A DNA stretch of 64,000 nucleotides from Ketogulonicigenium robustum. GTDB taxonomy: Bacteria; Pseudomonadota; Alphaproteobacteria; Rhodobacterales; Rhodobacteraceae. The notes under the pieces are model-generated. The model saw only the letters and a list, made by a program, of their open reading frames with translations, was not told the DNA's origin and ran no database searches. Shown here in pieces: positions 16,414-25,099 of the stretch. The translations under genes and the position numbers were made by a program. The stretch is from contig NZ_CP019938.1 of NCBI RefSeq assembly GCF_002117445.1, forward strand, positions 1 through 64,000. Direction: 5' to 3'. Each line of letters begins with the position of its first letter. The first letter of the stretch is position 1.

Positions 16414-18696
16414 ATGACGTCGGGCATGCAAGACGAAGGCGCAAAACAAGCCGCGCTGAACTATCACGAATTTCCCCGCCCCGGTAAGCTGGAGGTGCGC
16501 GCGACCAAGCCTTTGGCAAACGGGCGCGACCTGAGCCGCGCCTATTCGCCGGGCGTCGCCGAGGCGTGTTTGGAGATCAAGGCAGACCCGGCGACGGCCA
16601 GCCGGTATACATCGCGCGGAAATCTGGTTGCGGTGGTCTCGAACGGGACGGCGGTGTTGGGGCTGGGGAACATCGGCCCGCTGGCGTCGAAGCCCGTGAT
16701 GGAAGGCAAGGCGGTTCTGTTCAAGAAGTTCGCCAATATCGACTGTTTCGATATTGAACTGAACGAATCTGACCCCGAGAAATTGGCCGACATTGTTTGT
16801 GCGCTAGAGCCGACTTTTGGCGCGATTAACTTGGAAGACATCAAAGCGCCCGATTGCTTTGTGGTCGAGCGGATCTGCCGCGAGCGGATGGGGATTCCGG
16901 TTTTCCATGACGACCAGCACGGCACCGCGATTGTGGTGGGTGCGGCGGCGACCAACGCGCTGATTGTGGCGGGCAAGGCGTTCGACCAGATCAAGGTCGT
17001 CTCGACCGGCGGCGGCGCGGCGGGCATTGCTTGTCTGGAAATGCTGGTCAAGCTGGGCGTGCGGCGCGAGAATATCTGGCTCTGCGATCTGGAAGGGTTG
17101 GTTTATAATGGGCGCGAGGCCCAGATGACCCCGCAGAAGCAGGCCTTTGCGCAAGGCACGCAGGCGGCGGGTTTGGCCGATGTGATTGCGGGGGCCGATT
17201 TGTTTTTGGGCCTGTCGGGCCCTGGGGTTCTGACGCCTGAAATGGTGGTCACCATGGCCGCGCGGCCGATTATATTCGCGCTGGCCAACCCGACGCCCGA
17301 GATTTTGCCCGATCTGGCGCGCGCGGCCTCGCCCGAGGCGATCATCGCGACGGGGCGGTCGGATTTTCCTAATCAGGTCAATAACGTTCTGTGTTTTCCG
17401 TTTATCTTCCGCGGGGCGCTGGATGTGGGGGCGAGCACCATCAATGACGAGATGGAGCTGGCCTGTATTGCCGCCATCGCGGCCTTGGCGCGCACCACGA
17501 CATCGGCCGAGGCGGCAGCGGCCTATCAGGGCGAGCAGCTGACCTTCGGGCCGGATTATTTGATCCCGAAGCCGTTTGATCCGCGCCTGATGGGCGCGGT
17601 CGCGACCGCCGTGGCGCAAGCCGCGATGGAGACGGGTGTTGCGGCGCGGCCCTTGCCCGATATTGCCGCCTATCGCGCGGGGTTGGACAGTTCGGTGTTC
17701 AAGTCGGCGCTGTTGATGCGCCCTGTGTTCGAGGCGGCGCGCCAGACCAGTCGGCGGATTGTGTTCGCCGAGGGCGAGGACGAGCGCGTTTTGCGCGCGG
17801 CCAGTGCCATGCTGGAGGAGACGACGGACGTGCCGATTTTGATCGGCCGGCCCGACGTGATCGAGGCGCGCTGCGAGCGGTATGGTTTGGCCATTCGTCC
17901 GGGGCGCGATGTGCATATTGTGAACCCGCAGGACGACCCGCGCTATCGCGATTACTGGGGCACCTATCACGAGTTGATGGCGCGGCGCGGGGTCAGCCCC
18001 GATATTGCCCGTTCGGTCATGCGCACCAACACCACCGCGATTGGCGCCGTCATGGTGCATCGCGGCGAGGCGGACAGCATGATTTGCGGCACTTATGGCC
18101 AATATCATGGGCATCTGAAGTATATTCAGCGCATCTTGGGCCGTGGGCCGTATCGCCCCGTGGCTGCGATGTCGTTGATGATCATGGAAGACGGCCCGCT
18201 GTTCATTGCCGACACGCAAGTGAACGCCGACCCGACGGCCGAGCAGATCAAGGACACGGTGATGGGGGCGGCCCGCCACGTACGCCGCTTTGGCATCGAG
18301 CCGAAGATCGCGCTGTGCACCCAGAGCCAGTTCGGCAACATGGATACCGATGCGGGGCGGCGGATGCGTGCGGCCTTGGCGCTGCTGGATGCCAGTGATC
18401 CCGACTTCCTCTATGAGGGCGAGATGAATGTGGATTCTGCGCTGGATCAGTCACTGCGTGACCGGCAGATGCCGAACGGGCGGTTCGAGGGGCAGGCGAA
18501 TGTGCTGGTGTTTGCCTCGACCGACGCGGCGTCGGGGGTGCGGAACATCCTGAAGGCCAAAGCTGGTGGGTTGGAAGTTGGGCCGATTTTGATCGGGATG
18601 GGGAATCGCGCGCATGTGGTGACGCCATCCATCACCACGCGGGGCTTGCTGAACATGTCGGCCATCGCGGGCACGCCCGTGGCGCATTACAGCTGA
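16414..18696 (+). CDS. maeB: NADP-dependent malic enzyme with phosphotransacetylase-like domain
   Basis: Converts malate to pyruvate with CO2 release and NADPH formation. The 760-aa protein has an N-terminal malic enzyme domain (SRAYSPGVAEACLEI, then VFHDDQHGTAIVVGAA, the malic enzyme signature), an NAD(P)-binding domain with the STGGGAAGIACLEML glycine loop, and a C-terminal phosphotransacetylase-like domain from about residue 440 (RIVFAEGEDERVLRAA) that is usually regulatory. The start at 16414 follows AGGAGGG. Length matches MaeB. It may serve NADPH or pyruvate supply when amino-acid-derived carbon enters the TCA cycle. Confidence 0.96.
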   Translation: MTSGMQDEGAKQAALNYHEFPRPGKLEVRATKPLANGRDLSRAYSPGVAEACLEIKADPATASRYTSRGNLVAVVSNGTAVLGLGNIGPLASKPVMEGKAVLFKKFANIDCFDIELNESDPEKLADIVCALEPTFGAINLEDIKAPDCFVVERICRERMGIPVFHDDQHGTAIVVGAAATNALIVAGKAFDQIKVVSTGGGAAGIACLEMLVKLGVRRENIWLCDLEGLVYNGREAQMTPQKQAFAQGTQAAGLADVIAGADLFLGLSGPGVLTPEMVVTMAARPIIFALANPTPEILPDLARAASPEAIIATGRSDFPNQVNNVLCFPFIFRGALDVGASTINDEMELACIAAIAALARTTTSAEAAAAYQGEQLTFGPDYLIPKPFDPRLMGAVATAVAQAAMETGVAARPLPDIAAYRAGLDSSVFKSALLMRPVFEAARQTSRRIVFAEGEDERVLRAASAMLEETTDVPILIGRPDVIEARCERYGLAIRPGRDVHIVNPQDDPRYRDYWGTYHELMARRGVSPDIARSVMRTNTTAIGAVMVHRGEADSMICGTYGQYHGHLKYIQRILGRGPYRPVAAMSLMIMEDGPLFIADTQVNADPTAEQIKDTVMGAARHVRRFGIEPKIALCTQSQFGNMDTDAGRRMRAALALLDASDPDFLYEGEMNVDSALDQSLRDRQMPNGRFEGQANVLVFASTDAASGVRNILKAKAGGLEVGPILIGMGNRAHVVTPSITTRGLLNMSAIAGTPVAHYS

Positions 18697-18705
18697 TGAT
18701 GTGCT

Positions 18706-18731
18706 GGCGCGCCCCCTGCAAGGGGCGCGCC
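18706..18731. terminator. Hairpin between convergent maeB and BMP permease genes
   Basis: Stem GGCGCGCCCC (18706-18715) with GGGGCGCGCC (18722-18731) and a six-base loop, in the 39-bp gap between two convergent genes. There is no clear T-tract on either side, so termination is likely but weak. Confidence 0.5.
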
Positions 18732-18735
18732 GCTA

Positions 18736-19668
18736 TCAGTCGTCGCTGAGGGGTTTGCCCAAGGCGGCGGGGGCGCGGCTGCGCCCGACAAGGCCCGCGA
18801 GCACGGCGATCGTCAGCACGTAGGGCAGCATTTGCAGGAATTGCACCGGAATATTGATGGGCAGCAGTTGGGCGCGCAGTTGAAGCGCCTCGGCTGCGCC
18901 AAACAGCAGCGCGCTGGCGAGGGCCCCAATCGGGTGGCGTTGACCCAAGATCAGAATCGCCAGCGCGATATAGCCCCGCCCTGCCGTCATATTGTCGACG
19001 AAGGTTCCCGTGGCGGCCAGCGACAGGCTGGCCCCGCCGACCCCCGCCAGCGCGCCGGCCACCGCCATAGCGCCAAAGCGGATGCGGGGGACGTTGAGGC
19101 CGAGGGTTTTGGCCGCCTCGGGGTGTTCGCCGGCGGCGCGCAGGTTCAGGCCGATGCGCAGGCGGGCCAGCACGAACCAGCTGACGAAGACAGCCGCCAG
19201 CGCCAGATAGCTGAGTGCGTCGAGCCGGAAGAGCAGGGGGCCGAGCACGGGGATGTCGGCCAGCGCGCCGAGGTTGAGGGATTGGAAGCTATCGACCCGT
19301 TGGCGCGGTGTATCGACGCCGAACAGCAGGCGGTAGGCGAAGGATGTTGCGCCCATCAGCCCCAAGTTCAGCGCGATGCCGACGATGACTTGGTTGGCGC
19401 GCAGGCGGATGGCGTAATAGGCCAGCACCAGCGCGGCCATCGCGCCTGCCACCATCGCGATGATAACGCCGAACCACAGGTTTTGTGTCAGGGTTGCGCC
19501 CGCGTAGCCCGCAAGCGCGCCGGTCAGCATTTGGCCTTCCAGCCCGATGTTCAGCACGCCTGCGCGTTCGGCGAAGATGCCGCCGAGCGCCGCGAGGAGG
19601 ATGGGGATGGCGAGGCGGACGCTGGCGGCGAGGAAGCCTGCGAAGACGGGATCGGTGAGGAAGTCCAT
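18736..19668 (-). CDS. BMP-type ABC importer permease 2
   Basis: 310-aa inner-membrane permease of the branched-chain/ribose-like class. It is dominated by membrane helices with the AERAGVLNIGLEGQMLTGALAGYAG segment characteristic of the nucleoside (BmpC/D, YufP/Q) permease family. It is the last gene of a minus-strand operon and its start directly abuts the stop of the other permease gene. Confidence 0.92.
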   Translation of the reverse strand: MDFLTDPVFAGFLAASVRLAIPILLAALGGIFAERAGVLNIGLEGQMLTGALAGYAGATLTQNLWFGVIIAMVAGAMAALVLAYYAIRLRANQVIVGIALNLGLMGATSFAYRLLFGVDTPRQRVDSFQSLNLGALADIPVLGPLLFRLDALSYLALAAVFVSWFVLARLRIGLNLRAAGEHPEAAKTLGLNVPRIRFGAMAVAGALAGVGGASLSLAATGTFVDNMTAGRGYIALAILILGQRHPIGALASALLFGAAEALQLRAQLLPINIPVQFLQMLPYVLTIAVLAGLVGRSRAPAALGKPLSDD

Positions 19669-20712
19669 TCAGGCCTCGGTCTTTGGGGTGTGGCGCGCCA
19701 GCCAGTTGCGCAGCAGCACCGGCGCGTTGCGCGCCAGCAGGCACAGGACGACCAGCGCCTGCGTGACGCTGGCCAGCGAGGATGGCACCCCGGCAGTCGA
19801 TTCCATCGCTGACGCCCCGACTTGCAGCGCGGCAAAGAAAAAGGCGGCGATGACAGCGCCGATGGGGTTGGTGCCGCCCAGCAGTGCGACGATGATCGCC
19901 GTGTATCCATAGCCCGGCGAGAGGTTTTCGATCATACGGCGCTGGACGCCCGCGACCTCGGTATAGCCAGCGATACCGGCGAGGGCGCCCGAGACGAGGA
20001 ACGCGCCGAGGGTGATTTTTTGCAGGTTCATACCTGCGTTCAGGGCTGCAGTCGGGTTTTGGCCAACGACGCGCAGGCGGAAGCCGCCGGTGCGCCGCCA
20101 CAGGTAAAGGGAAGCCAGCAGCGCGGCGAGGATGACGAGGAAGATACCCCAGTTGGCGCGGAACCCTTGGACGAGGACGGGCAGGCGTGCCTCGGCCGTA
20201 AGGCGCGCGGTTTGGGCGAGGGCCGAGCCATCGGCCCGCAGGGGGCCGTGCAGCAGGAAGCCCACGAAGAATATGGCGATGTAATTCAGCATGATCGTGG
20301 TGATCAGTTCATCCGCGCCGAAGCGTAGTTTCAGCGCGCCGGCGATGCCGGACCAAAACGCACCCGCGATCGCCGCGCCGAGGATCATGGCGGGCATGGT
20401 GATGAACGCGTCCGTGCCCGCCAGCGCGGTGCCGATGGCGGCAGCGGTGACGCCGCCGATGTAGAGCTGCCCCTCGGCCCCGGTGTTGAAGACGCCGGCG
20501 CGGAAGGACAGCGAAATGCCAATGGCGCACAGGGCCAGCGGCACCATGCGCAGCAGGGTTTCCGACAGGCCGTTTGCACTGCCGAGGGCCGATTGAGCCA
20601 TTGCGCCGAACGCAAGAAGCGGGTCTTTGCCCGCCAGCAGGATCAGCACCGCGCTGAGGGCGAAGGCGATTACCACCGCTGCCAGTTGCCCGAGGATGTG
20701 TTTGGCCATCAC
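19669..20712 (-). CDS. BMP-type ABC importer permease 1
   Basis: 347-aa permease with about nine membrane helices and the family segment RAGVFNTGAEGQLYIGGVTAAAIG near residues 70-95. It forms the heterodimeric channel with the product of the next gene. Its start overlaps the stop of the ATPase gene by four bases (20709-20712), indicating translational coupling. Confidence 0.92.
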   Translation of the reverse strand: MMAKHILGQLAAVVIAFALSAVLILLAGKDPLLAFGAMAQSALGSANGLSETLLRMVPLALCAIGISLSFRAGVFNTGAEGQLYIGGVTAAAIGTALAGTDAFITMPAMILGAAIAGAFWSGIAGALKLRFGADELITTIMLNYIAIFFVGFLLHGPLRADGSALAQTARLTAEARLPVLVQGFRANWGIFLVILAALLASLYLWRRTGGFRLRVVGQNPTAALNAGMNLQKITLGAFLVSGALAGIAGYTEVAGVQRRMIENLSPGYGYTAIIVALLGGTNPIGAVIAAFFFAALQVGASAMESTAGVPSSLASVTQALVVLCLLARNAPVLLRNWLARHTPKTEA

Positions 20713-22208
20713 GCGGCCCCCGCCATCAGGCGGCCAAGGTTTGCCATGGTCATGTCGTCTTCCGTCAAGATGCCTGCGAAGCGGCGGTCGAACATGACGC
20801 CGATCCGGTCGCTGAGGCTAAGGAGCTCTTCGAGTTCGGCGGATACCAGCAGCACACTGGCCCCCGCCGCGCGGCGCGCCAGCAGTTGTTGGTGCACGAA
20901 TCGCGTCGCCCCAAGGTCAAGGCCGCGCGCGGGGTAGACGGCCAGCAGCAATTGCGGCGCTTGAGCCAACGCGCGGGCGAGGACCACCTTTTGCTGGTTC
21001 CCGCCCGAAAGCGAGCCCATCGGTTGGCTGCGGGCCTGCATGCGCACGTCAAAGGCGGCGATGGCGCGGTCGGCCTCAGCGGTGATGGCGGGGGTATTGA
21101 TCCAGCCGGATTTGGAAAAGGGGGGCTGCTCGATACGGTCGAGGACCAGGTTATCGGCGACCGACATCTCGGCCACCATTGCGCTTTTGTGGCGATCCTC
21201 GGGGATTTGGGCGATGCCGGCGGCAAGGCGGGTTTTGATGCTGGCCCCCGTCAGGTCTTGCCCCAGAAAGTCAAAGGCCAGCCCCGCTTGGCGGCGCAGG
21301 CCCATGATGGTTTCGACCAGTTCAATCTGCCCCGAACCGTCGACGCCTGCGATGCCGAAGATCTCGCCTTTGTGCAGCGTCAGATCCAGCGGGCCGCGCC
21401 CGAGGTTCAGGCCGCGCAGCGTCAGCAGGGGCGTCGGGGCCACGCTGAGCGTGGGCGGGCGGGTGAGGTCGGGGATGTCGCTGCCGACCATCAGGCGCGA
21501 GAGTTCGGCCTCGCTTGTGTCGGCCACTTGCCGTTCGCCCACCAGCTTGCCGCGCCGGATGACGGTGACACTGTCGCATAGGTCCATGATTTCATGGAGT
21601 TTATGCGAGATGAAGAGGACGGCGGTTCCCTCGGCCGCAAGGGCGCGCACCATGGCGAAGAGGCCCTGCGCTTCGTCAGGCGAAAGGACGGCTGTTGGTT
21701 CATCGAGGATGAGGATGCGCGCGCCGCGATAGAGGGCCTTGAGAATCTCGACCCGTTGTTGCGCGGGAACGGATAGGGTTTCGACCCGCGCGTTCGGGTC
21801 GATATCGAACCCGTAGCGGGCGGCGAGGGCGGCGATCTCGGCCGCTGTGCGCCGTAGGTTCGGAATGACGCCGCCGGTGCGCGGCAGGCCAAGGCAGAAG
21901 TTTTCGGCCACGGTGAATTGCGGCACCTGCATGAAGTGCTGATACACCATGCCGATCCCCAGCGAGAGGGCAAGGTCGGCATCCAGCTTGGCATAGCTGG
22001 TGCCGAACGCCGTGATTTGGCCGCTAGCGGGCGTGACTTGCCCGGCCAGCACCCGCATCAGGGTCGATTTGCCTGCGCCATTCTCGCCCAGCACCGCGCG
22101 GATTTCGCCTGCGCGCAGCGTGGTCGAGATGCCGTCCACAGCCGTAAACGTGCCAAAGCGCACGGTGACATTGTGCAGGGACAGCGCAACTTCTGCCTTG
22201 GGATTCAT
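20709..22208 (-). CDS. BMP-type ABC importer ATPase (two-domain)
   Basis: 499-aa protein with two ABC domains in the sugar/nucleoside (RbsA-like) style. The first has Walker A GENGAGKST near 41-49 and the Walker B region ILILDEPTAVLS. The second has a degenerate Walker A-like GVDGSGQIEL and signature LSGGNQQKVVLARALA, as usual in purine nucleoside transporters of this class. Start and stop overlap both neighbours by a few bases. Confidence 0.93.
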   Translation of the reverse strand: MNPKAEVALSLHNVTVRFGTFTAVDGISTTLRAGEIRAVLGENGAGKSTLMRVLAGQVTPASGQITAFGTSYAKLDADLALSLGIGMVYQHFMQVPQFTVAENFCLGLPRTGGVIPNLRRTAAEIAALAARYGFDIDPNARVETLSVPAQQRVEILKALYRGARILILDEPTAVLSPDEAQGLFAMVRALAAEGTAVLFISHKLHEIMDLCDSVTVIRRGKLVGERQVADTSEAELSRLMVGSDIPDLTRPPTLSVAPTPLLTLRGLNLGRGPLDLTLHKGEIFGIAGVDGSGQIELVETIMGLRRQAGLAFDFLGQDLTGASIKTRLAAGIAQIPEDRHKSAMVAEMSVADNLVLDRIEQPPFSKSGWINTPAITAEADRAIAAFDVRMQARSQPMGSLSGGNQQKVVLARALAQAPQLLLAVYPARGLDLGATRFVHQQLLARRAAGASVLLVSAELEELLSLSDRIGVMFDRRFAGILTEDDMTMANLGRLMAGAA

Positions 22209-23164
22209 CAGTGCTGCGTCGTATCGAGCGGCACGATGAAATCGCCCGCGGCGATCGCGTCGAATTTGGCGTTCACCGTGGCCAGCACATCGGCGGGGAT
22301 GTTGCTGTCAAGGCCGTGGAAATCGGCCAGTTTGATTGCGCCTTCGGGGATGCCGTACGTCCATTCTTGCGATGTCCATGTGCCATCCTCGACCGCCTTG
22401 GCGACGGCAGTGACCAGCGGCCCCAGATCCCACAGCACCGATGTCAGCACGACATTCGGGCCGAGGTGGTTTTGGTCGGTCATCGCGCCAAGCGCCCAGA
22501 CATTTTCCGAGATGGCAGCGTCGATCACGCCCACCCCTTGGGCGGACAGCACGTCAGCGCCCTGTTCGGTTTGGGCGATGGCGGCCTCTTTGGTTTTGGC
22601 GGGGTCAAACCACGAGCCGATGAAAGTGTGCAGCACGTTGACATCGGGGTTTTGTTCTTGCGCACCAGCGGCATAGGCGTTCAGGTTTGCCAGCATGTTC
22701 GGGGCGGGCATGCCGCCGACCCAGCCGACAGTGCCGGTTTTGGATGTGCCAGCCGCCAGCATCCCTGCCAGATACGCGCCCTGATAGTCGGGGTTGGAAT
22801 AGGTGCCGACGTTCTCGGTCAGCTCTTGCGCGGTGGCGGCCATGAAGACGGTTTCGGGGAAATCCTCGGCCACGTTCAGGGCCGCGTCGCCGAACGAGAA
22901 GGAATGCGCGAAGATCACGTCGTAGCCTTGGCTGGCGTAGTCGCGCAGGATGCGTTCAGCATCGGCGTCGGTGACGTTTTCGGAATAGGCGATGGTCGCG
23001 CCGAGGGCGTCCTCGGCGGCTTTCAGGCCGTTATAGCCGACCGAGTTCCAGTCGGCGTCGGTGATCGGGCCGGTGAGGATCATGGCGATTTTAACTTCGG
23101 CCAGAGCAGCGTGCGGCAGCAGCAGCGCGCCTGCGACCAATGCGGTTTTGGTGATATTGAACAT
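22208..23164 (-). CDS. BMP-family solute-binding protein (nucleoside importer)
   Basis: 318-aa periplasmic receptor of the basic membrane protein/PnrA-like family, whose known members bind purine nucleosides and some other ligands. The signal peptide MFNITKTALVAGALLLPHAALA is followed by VKIAMILTGPITDADWNSVGYNG, the conserved N-terminal strand and D-x-x-[WF]N motif. It is the first gene of the operon (receptor, ATPase, permease, permease). No lipobox Cys is visible, as expected for a soluble Gram-negative receptor. No riboswitch or operator was recognised upstream. Confidence 0.93.
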   Translation of the reverse strand: MFNITKTALVAGALLLPHAALAEVKIAMILTGPITDADWNSVGYNGLKAAEDALGATIAYSENVTDADAERILRDYASQGYDVIFAHSFSFGDAALNVAEDFPETVFMAATAQELTENVGTYSNPDYQGAYLAGMLAAGTSKTGTVGWVGGMPAPNMLANLNAYAAGAQEQNPDVNVLHTFIGSWFDPAKTKEAAIAQTEQGADVLSAQGVGVIDAAISENVWALGAMTDQNHLGPNVVLTSVLWDLGPLVTAVAKAVEDGTWTSQEWTYGIPEGAIKLADFHGLDSNIPADVLATVNAKFDAIAAGDFIVPLDTTQH

Positions 23165-23471
23165 GGGGGCCCCGTTGGTGATGGATTTTATGCGCGCCTA
23201 TCCAGTTCGACTGTGCGGCGTTGGGGCCCGCCTTAGACCCGCGTTGGGGGCGCGGCAAGCGACGAGACGTCGCGCGGGCGGGAAGGTGGCGCAGTTTTTG
23301 GGCGTTGGTGCTGCAAATGGTTAATATTTAGGCGGTGCGCTGGTCTTGCAGGGCGGTGGCATCTTGACCGTTGCGCGCGCGCGCCTTACCCACGGTGCTA
23401 TGTGGCGGGGCGAGCACCGCTCGGCCAGCTTCAGCCAGCCTTGTTCCGTGATGTGATGGGGGCTGGCGGCG
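23165..23471. other. Divergent intergenic region (307 bp)
   Basis: This gap separates the divergent BMP receptor gene and the sigma factor gene. It must hold both promoters, but I see no palindrome, riboswitch-like fold or small frame that I can support. Confidence 0.5.
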
Positions 23472-24011
23472 ATGGATTCCGAGGATAGCGCGTTGGAACA
23501 GGCGTATCTGCAGATGCGCCCTCAGCTGTTGCGGTATGCTGCCGGACGGATGGGCACCGCCAGTGATAGCGAGGATTTGGTGCAGGAGGCGTGGTTGCGC
23601 GTGCGGCGGCATGCGCCCGCTGTGCTGGCCGCGCCCTTGCCCTACATGATGCGGGTCATGCGCAATCTGGTGATTGACCACGGGCGGGTGCGGGCGCGCC
23701 GGTTGCGACAGGCCGAGGTTGATGCCTTGCTGGAGGTGCCGGGCGATTTGCCTAGCCCCGAAGATGCCGCGATTGCCCGATCGCAATTGCGGCTGTTCGC
23801 GCGGGCGCTGGCGGGTTTGCCGCTGCGGCGGCGCGAGATTTTGATTGCGGCGCGGTTGCGGCGTGTGCCCTATGCGCAGATTGCGGCGCAGCACGGGGTC
23901 TCGGTGCGGACGGTGGAATACGAGGTGCGGTTGGCGTTGGACCATTGCATTGCGGCGATGGCCGCCGCCGAAGACGGTTATCGCATGGAAAACGGGGAAG
24001 CGCGCGGCTGA
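23472..24011 (+). CDS. ECF-type RNA polymerase sigma factor (FecI-like)
   Basis: 179-aa extracytoplasmic-function sigma factor. Region 2 is seen in RMGTASDSEDLVQEAWLRVRR and PYMMRVMRNLVIDHGRVRARR, and region 4 in LAGLPLRRREILIAARLRRVPYAQIAAQHGVSVRTVEYEVRLALDHC. It heads the sigma, anti-sigma, TonB-dependent receptor cluster and should direct transcription of the receptor when surface binding relieves the FecR-like partner. The inducing ligand, perhaps an iron chelate or heme, is not shown by sequence. Confidence 0.92.
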   Translation: MDSEDSALEQAYLQMRPQLLRYAAGRMGTASDSEDLVQEAWLRVRRHAPAVLAAPLPYMMRVMRNLVIDHGRVRARRLRQAEVDALLEVPGDLPSPEDAAIARSQLRLFARALAGLPLRRREILIAARLRRVPYAQIAAQHGVSVRTVEYEVRLALDHCIAAMAAAEDGYRMENGEARG

Positions 24012-24034
24012 CGCCGTGCTGTGGGGTGGCAGTG

Positions 24035-25000
24035 ATGAGCCCAGCAATGGCCAGGCAAGACAGCGTGACAGTGGGGCGTCCTGCCGTTGATGGCGGGCCA
24101 GATGAGGCAAGCGCGTGGATTGCCTTGCTGGTATCGGGGCGCGCGACGGCGCAGGATGCGGCCGATCTGCGCGCGTGGCAGGCCGCCAGCCCAGAAAACG
24201 CGGCGGCCTATCAGGCGGCGCTGCGGGTATGGCATGATGTTGGCCCCGCCTTGGCGCAAAGCGGGGCCGCCGTTGGCGCGCGCAGGGCGGTGTCGCGCCG
24301 CGCGGTGCTGCGCGGGGGCGTTGGGCTTGCGCTGGCTGTGGGCGGTGCGGGGGTTGCCAGTCAGGTCTTGGGTTTGGGCCCGTTTGGCGATGGGGCCGCG
24401 CATGTGGTGGGTGTCGGCGGGCGGGCGGATCTGCGGTTGCAGGATGGCAGCGCCGTCGTGTTGGATGGCGGATCGCGCATGACGCCCGAGATGGACAGTG
24501 GTGCGCGCGGGATGCATTTGCTGGCTGGTGCTGCGCAGGTGCAGGTTGCGGCTGAGGCCAGCCAACCCTTTGCCCTGCGGGCGCGCGATTGGCGCGCAAT
24601 CGCTGCGCCGGGTGCCGAGATCGCCGTGGTGTTGGGGGCGCAGAGCGATTGCATCGAGTGTTTAAGCGGGGATTTGGCTGTTGCTGGCATTGCGGTGCCT
24701 GCGGGCCACCGTATGGTGCGCAGCGCCGACGATGTTTACCGGATCGAGGCGGCGCCCCCCGAGGCGATGGCCGCGTGGCGGGCGGGGTATTTGGTGTTTC
24801 AGGATCGGCCGCTGGCGGATGTGGTGGCCGACATCAACCGGCACCGGCGTGGCCGCATTGTCGTGATGCGGGCGGGTGCGGATGCGATGCGGGTATCGGG
24901 AGTGTTTCATTTGCAGCGCCCCGACGAGATCCTGCCGCAGATCAAAAGCGTTTTAGGATTTCAAACCATTACGTTACCGGGTTTGACGCTGATCACCTGA
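24035..25000 (+). CDS. FecR-like anti-sigma factor / signal transducer
   Basis: 321-aa inner-membrane regulator that relays a signal from the TonB-dependent receptor to the ECF sigma factor. Its cytoplasmic N-terminus (DEASAWIALLVSGRATAQDAADLRAWQAASPENAAAYQ, the DUF4880 type) is followed by one membrane segment near residues 80-110, preceded by SRRAVLRGG, then a periplasmic FecR domain and a C-terminal STN-like segment (GYLVFQDRPLADVVADINRH...). The start at 24035 is chosen because upstream residues do not resemble the family. It lies 23 bases after the sigma gene. Confidence 0.9.
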   Translation: MSPAMARQDSVTVGRPAVDGGPDEASAWIALLVSGRATAQDAADLRAWQAASPENAAAYQAALRVWHDVGPALAQSGAAVGARRAVSRRAVLRGGVGLALAVGGAGVASQVLGLGPFGDGAAHVVGVGGRADLRLQDGSAVVLDGGSRMTPEMDSGARGMHLLAGAAQVQVAAEASQPFALRARDWRAIAAPGAEIAVVLGAQSDCIECLSGDLAVAGIAVPAGHRMVRSADDVYRIEAAPPEAMAAWRAGYLVFQDRPLADVVADINRHRRGRIVVMRAGADAMRVSGVFHLQRPDEILPQIKSVLGFQTITLPGLTLIT

Positions 25001-25099
25001 GTTTTTTTGTCGAAAAATCGGTTTTCGGCTGCGGGTGAGCGCATTGCCTATCGTTAACCCTGTATGCGCGCCAAAGCGCCGAGGGACAGAAAGAACGAT

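Noticed and set aside
23165-23471. A purine-type riboswitch ahead of the BMP importer
   Set aside because: The region lacks a recognisable conserved core or paired arms, and a riboswitch would be only a guess from the transporter class.
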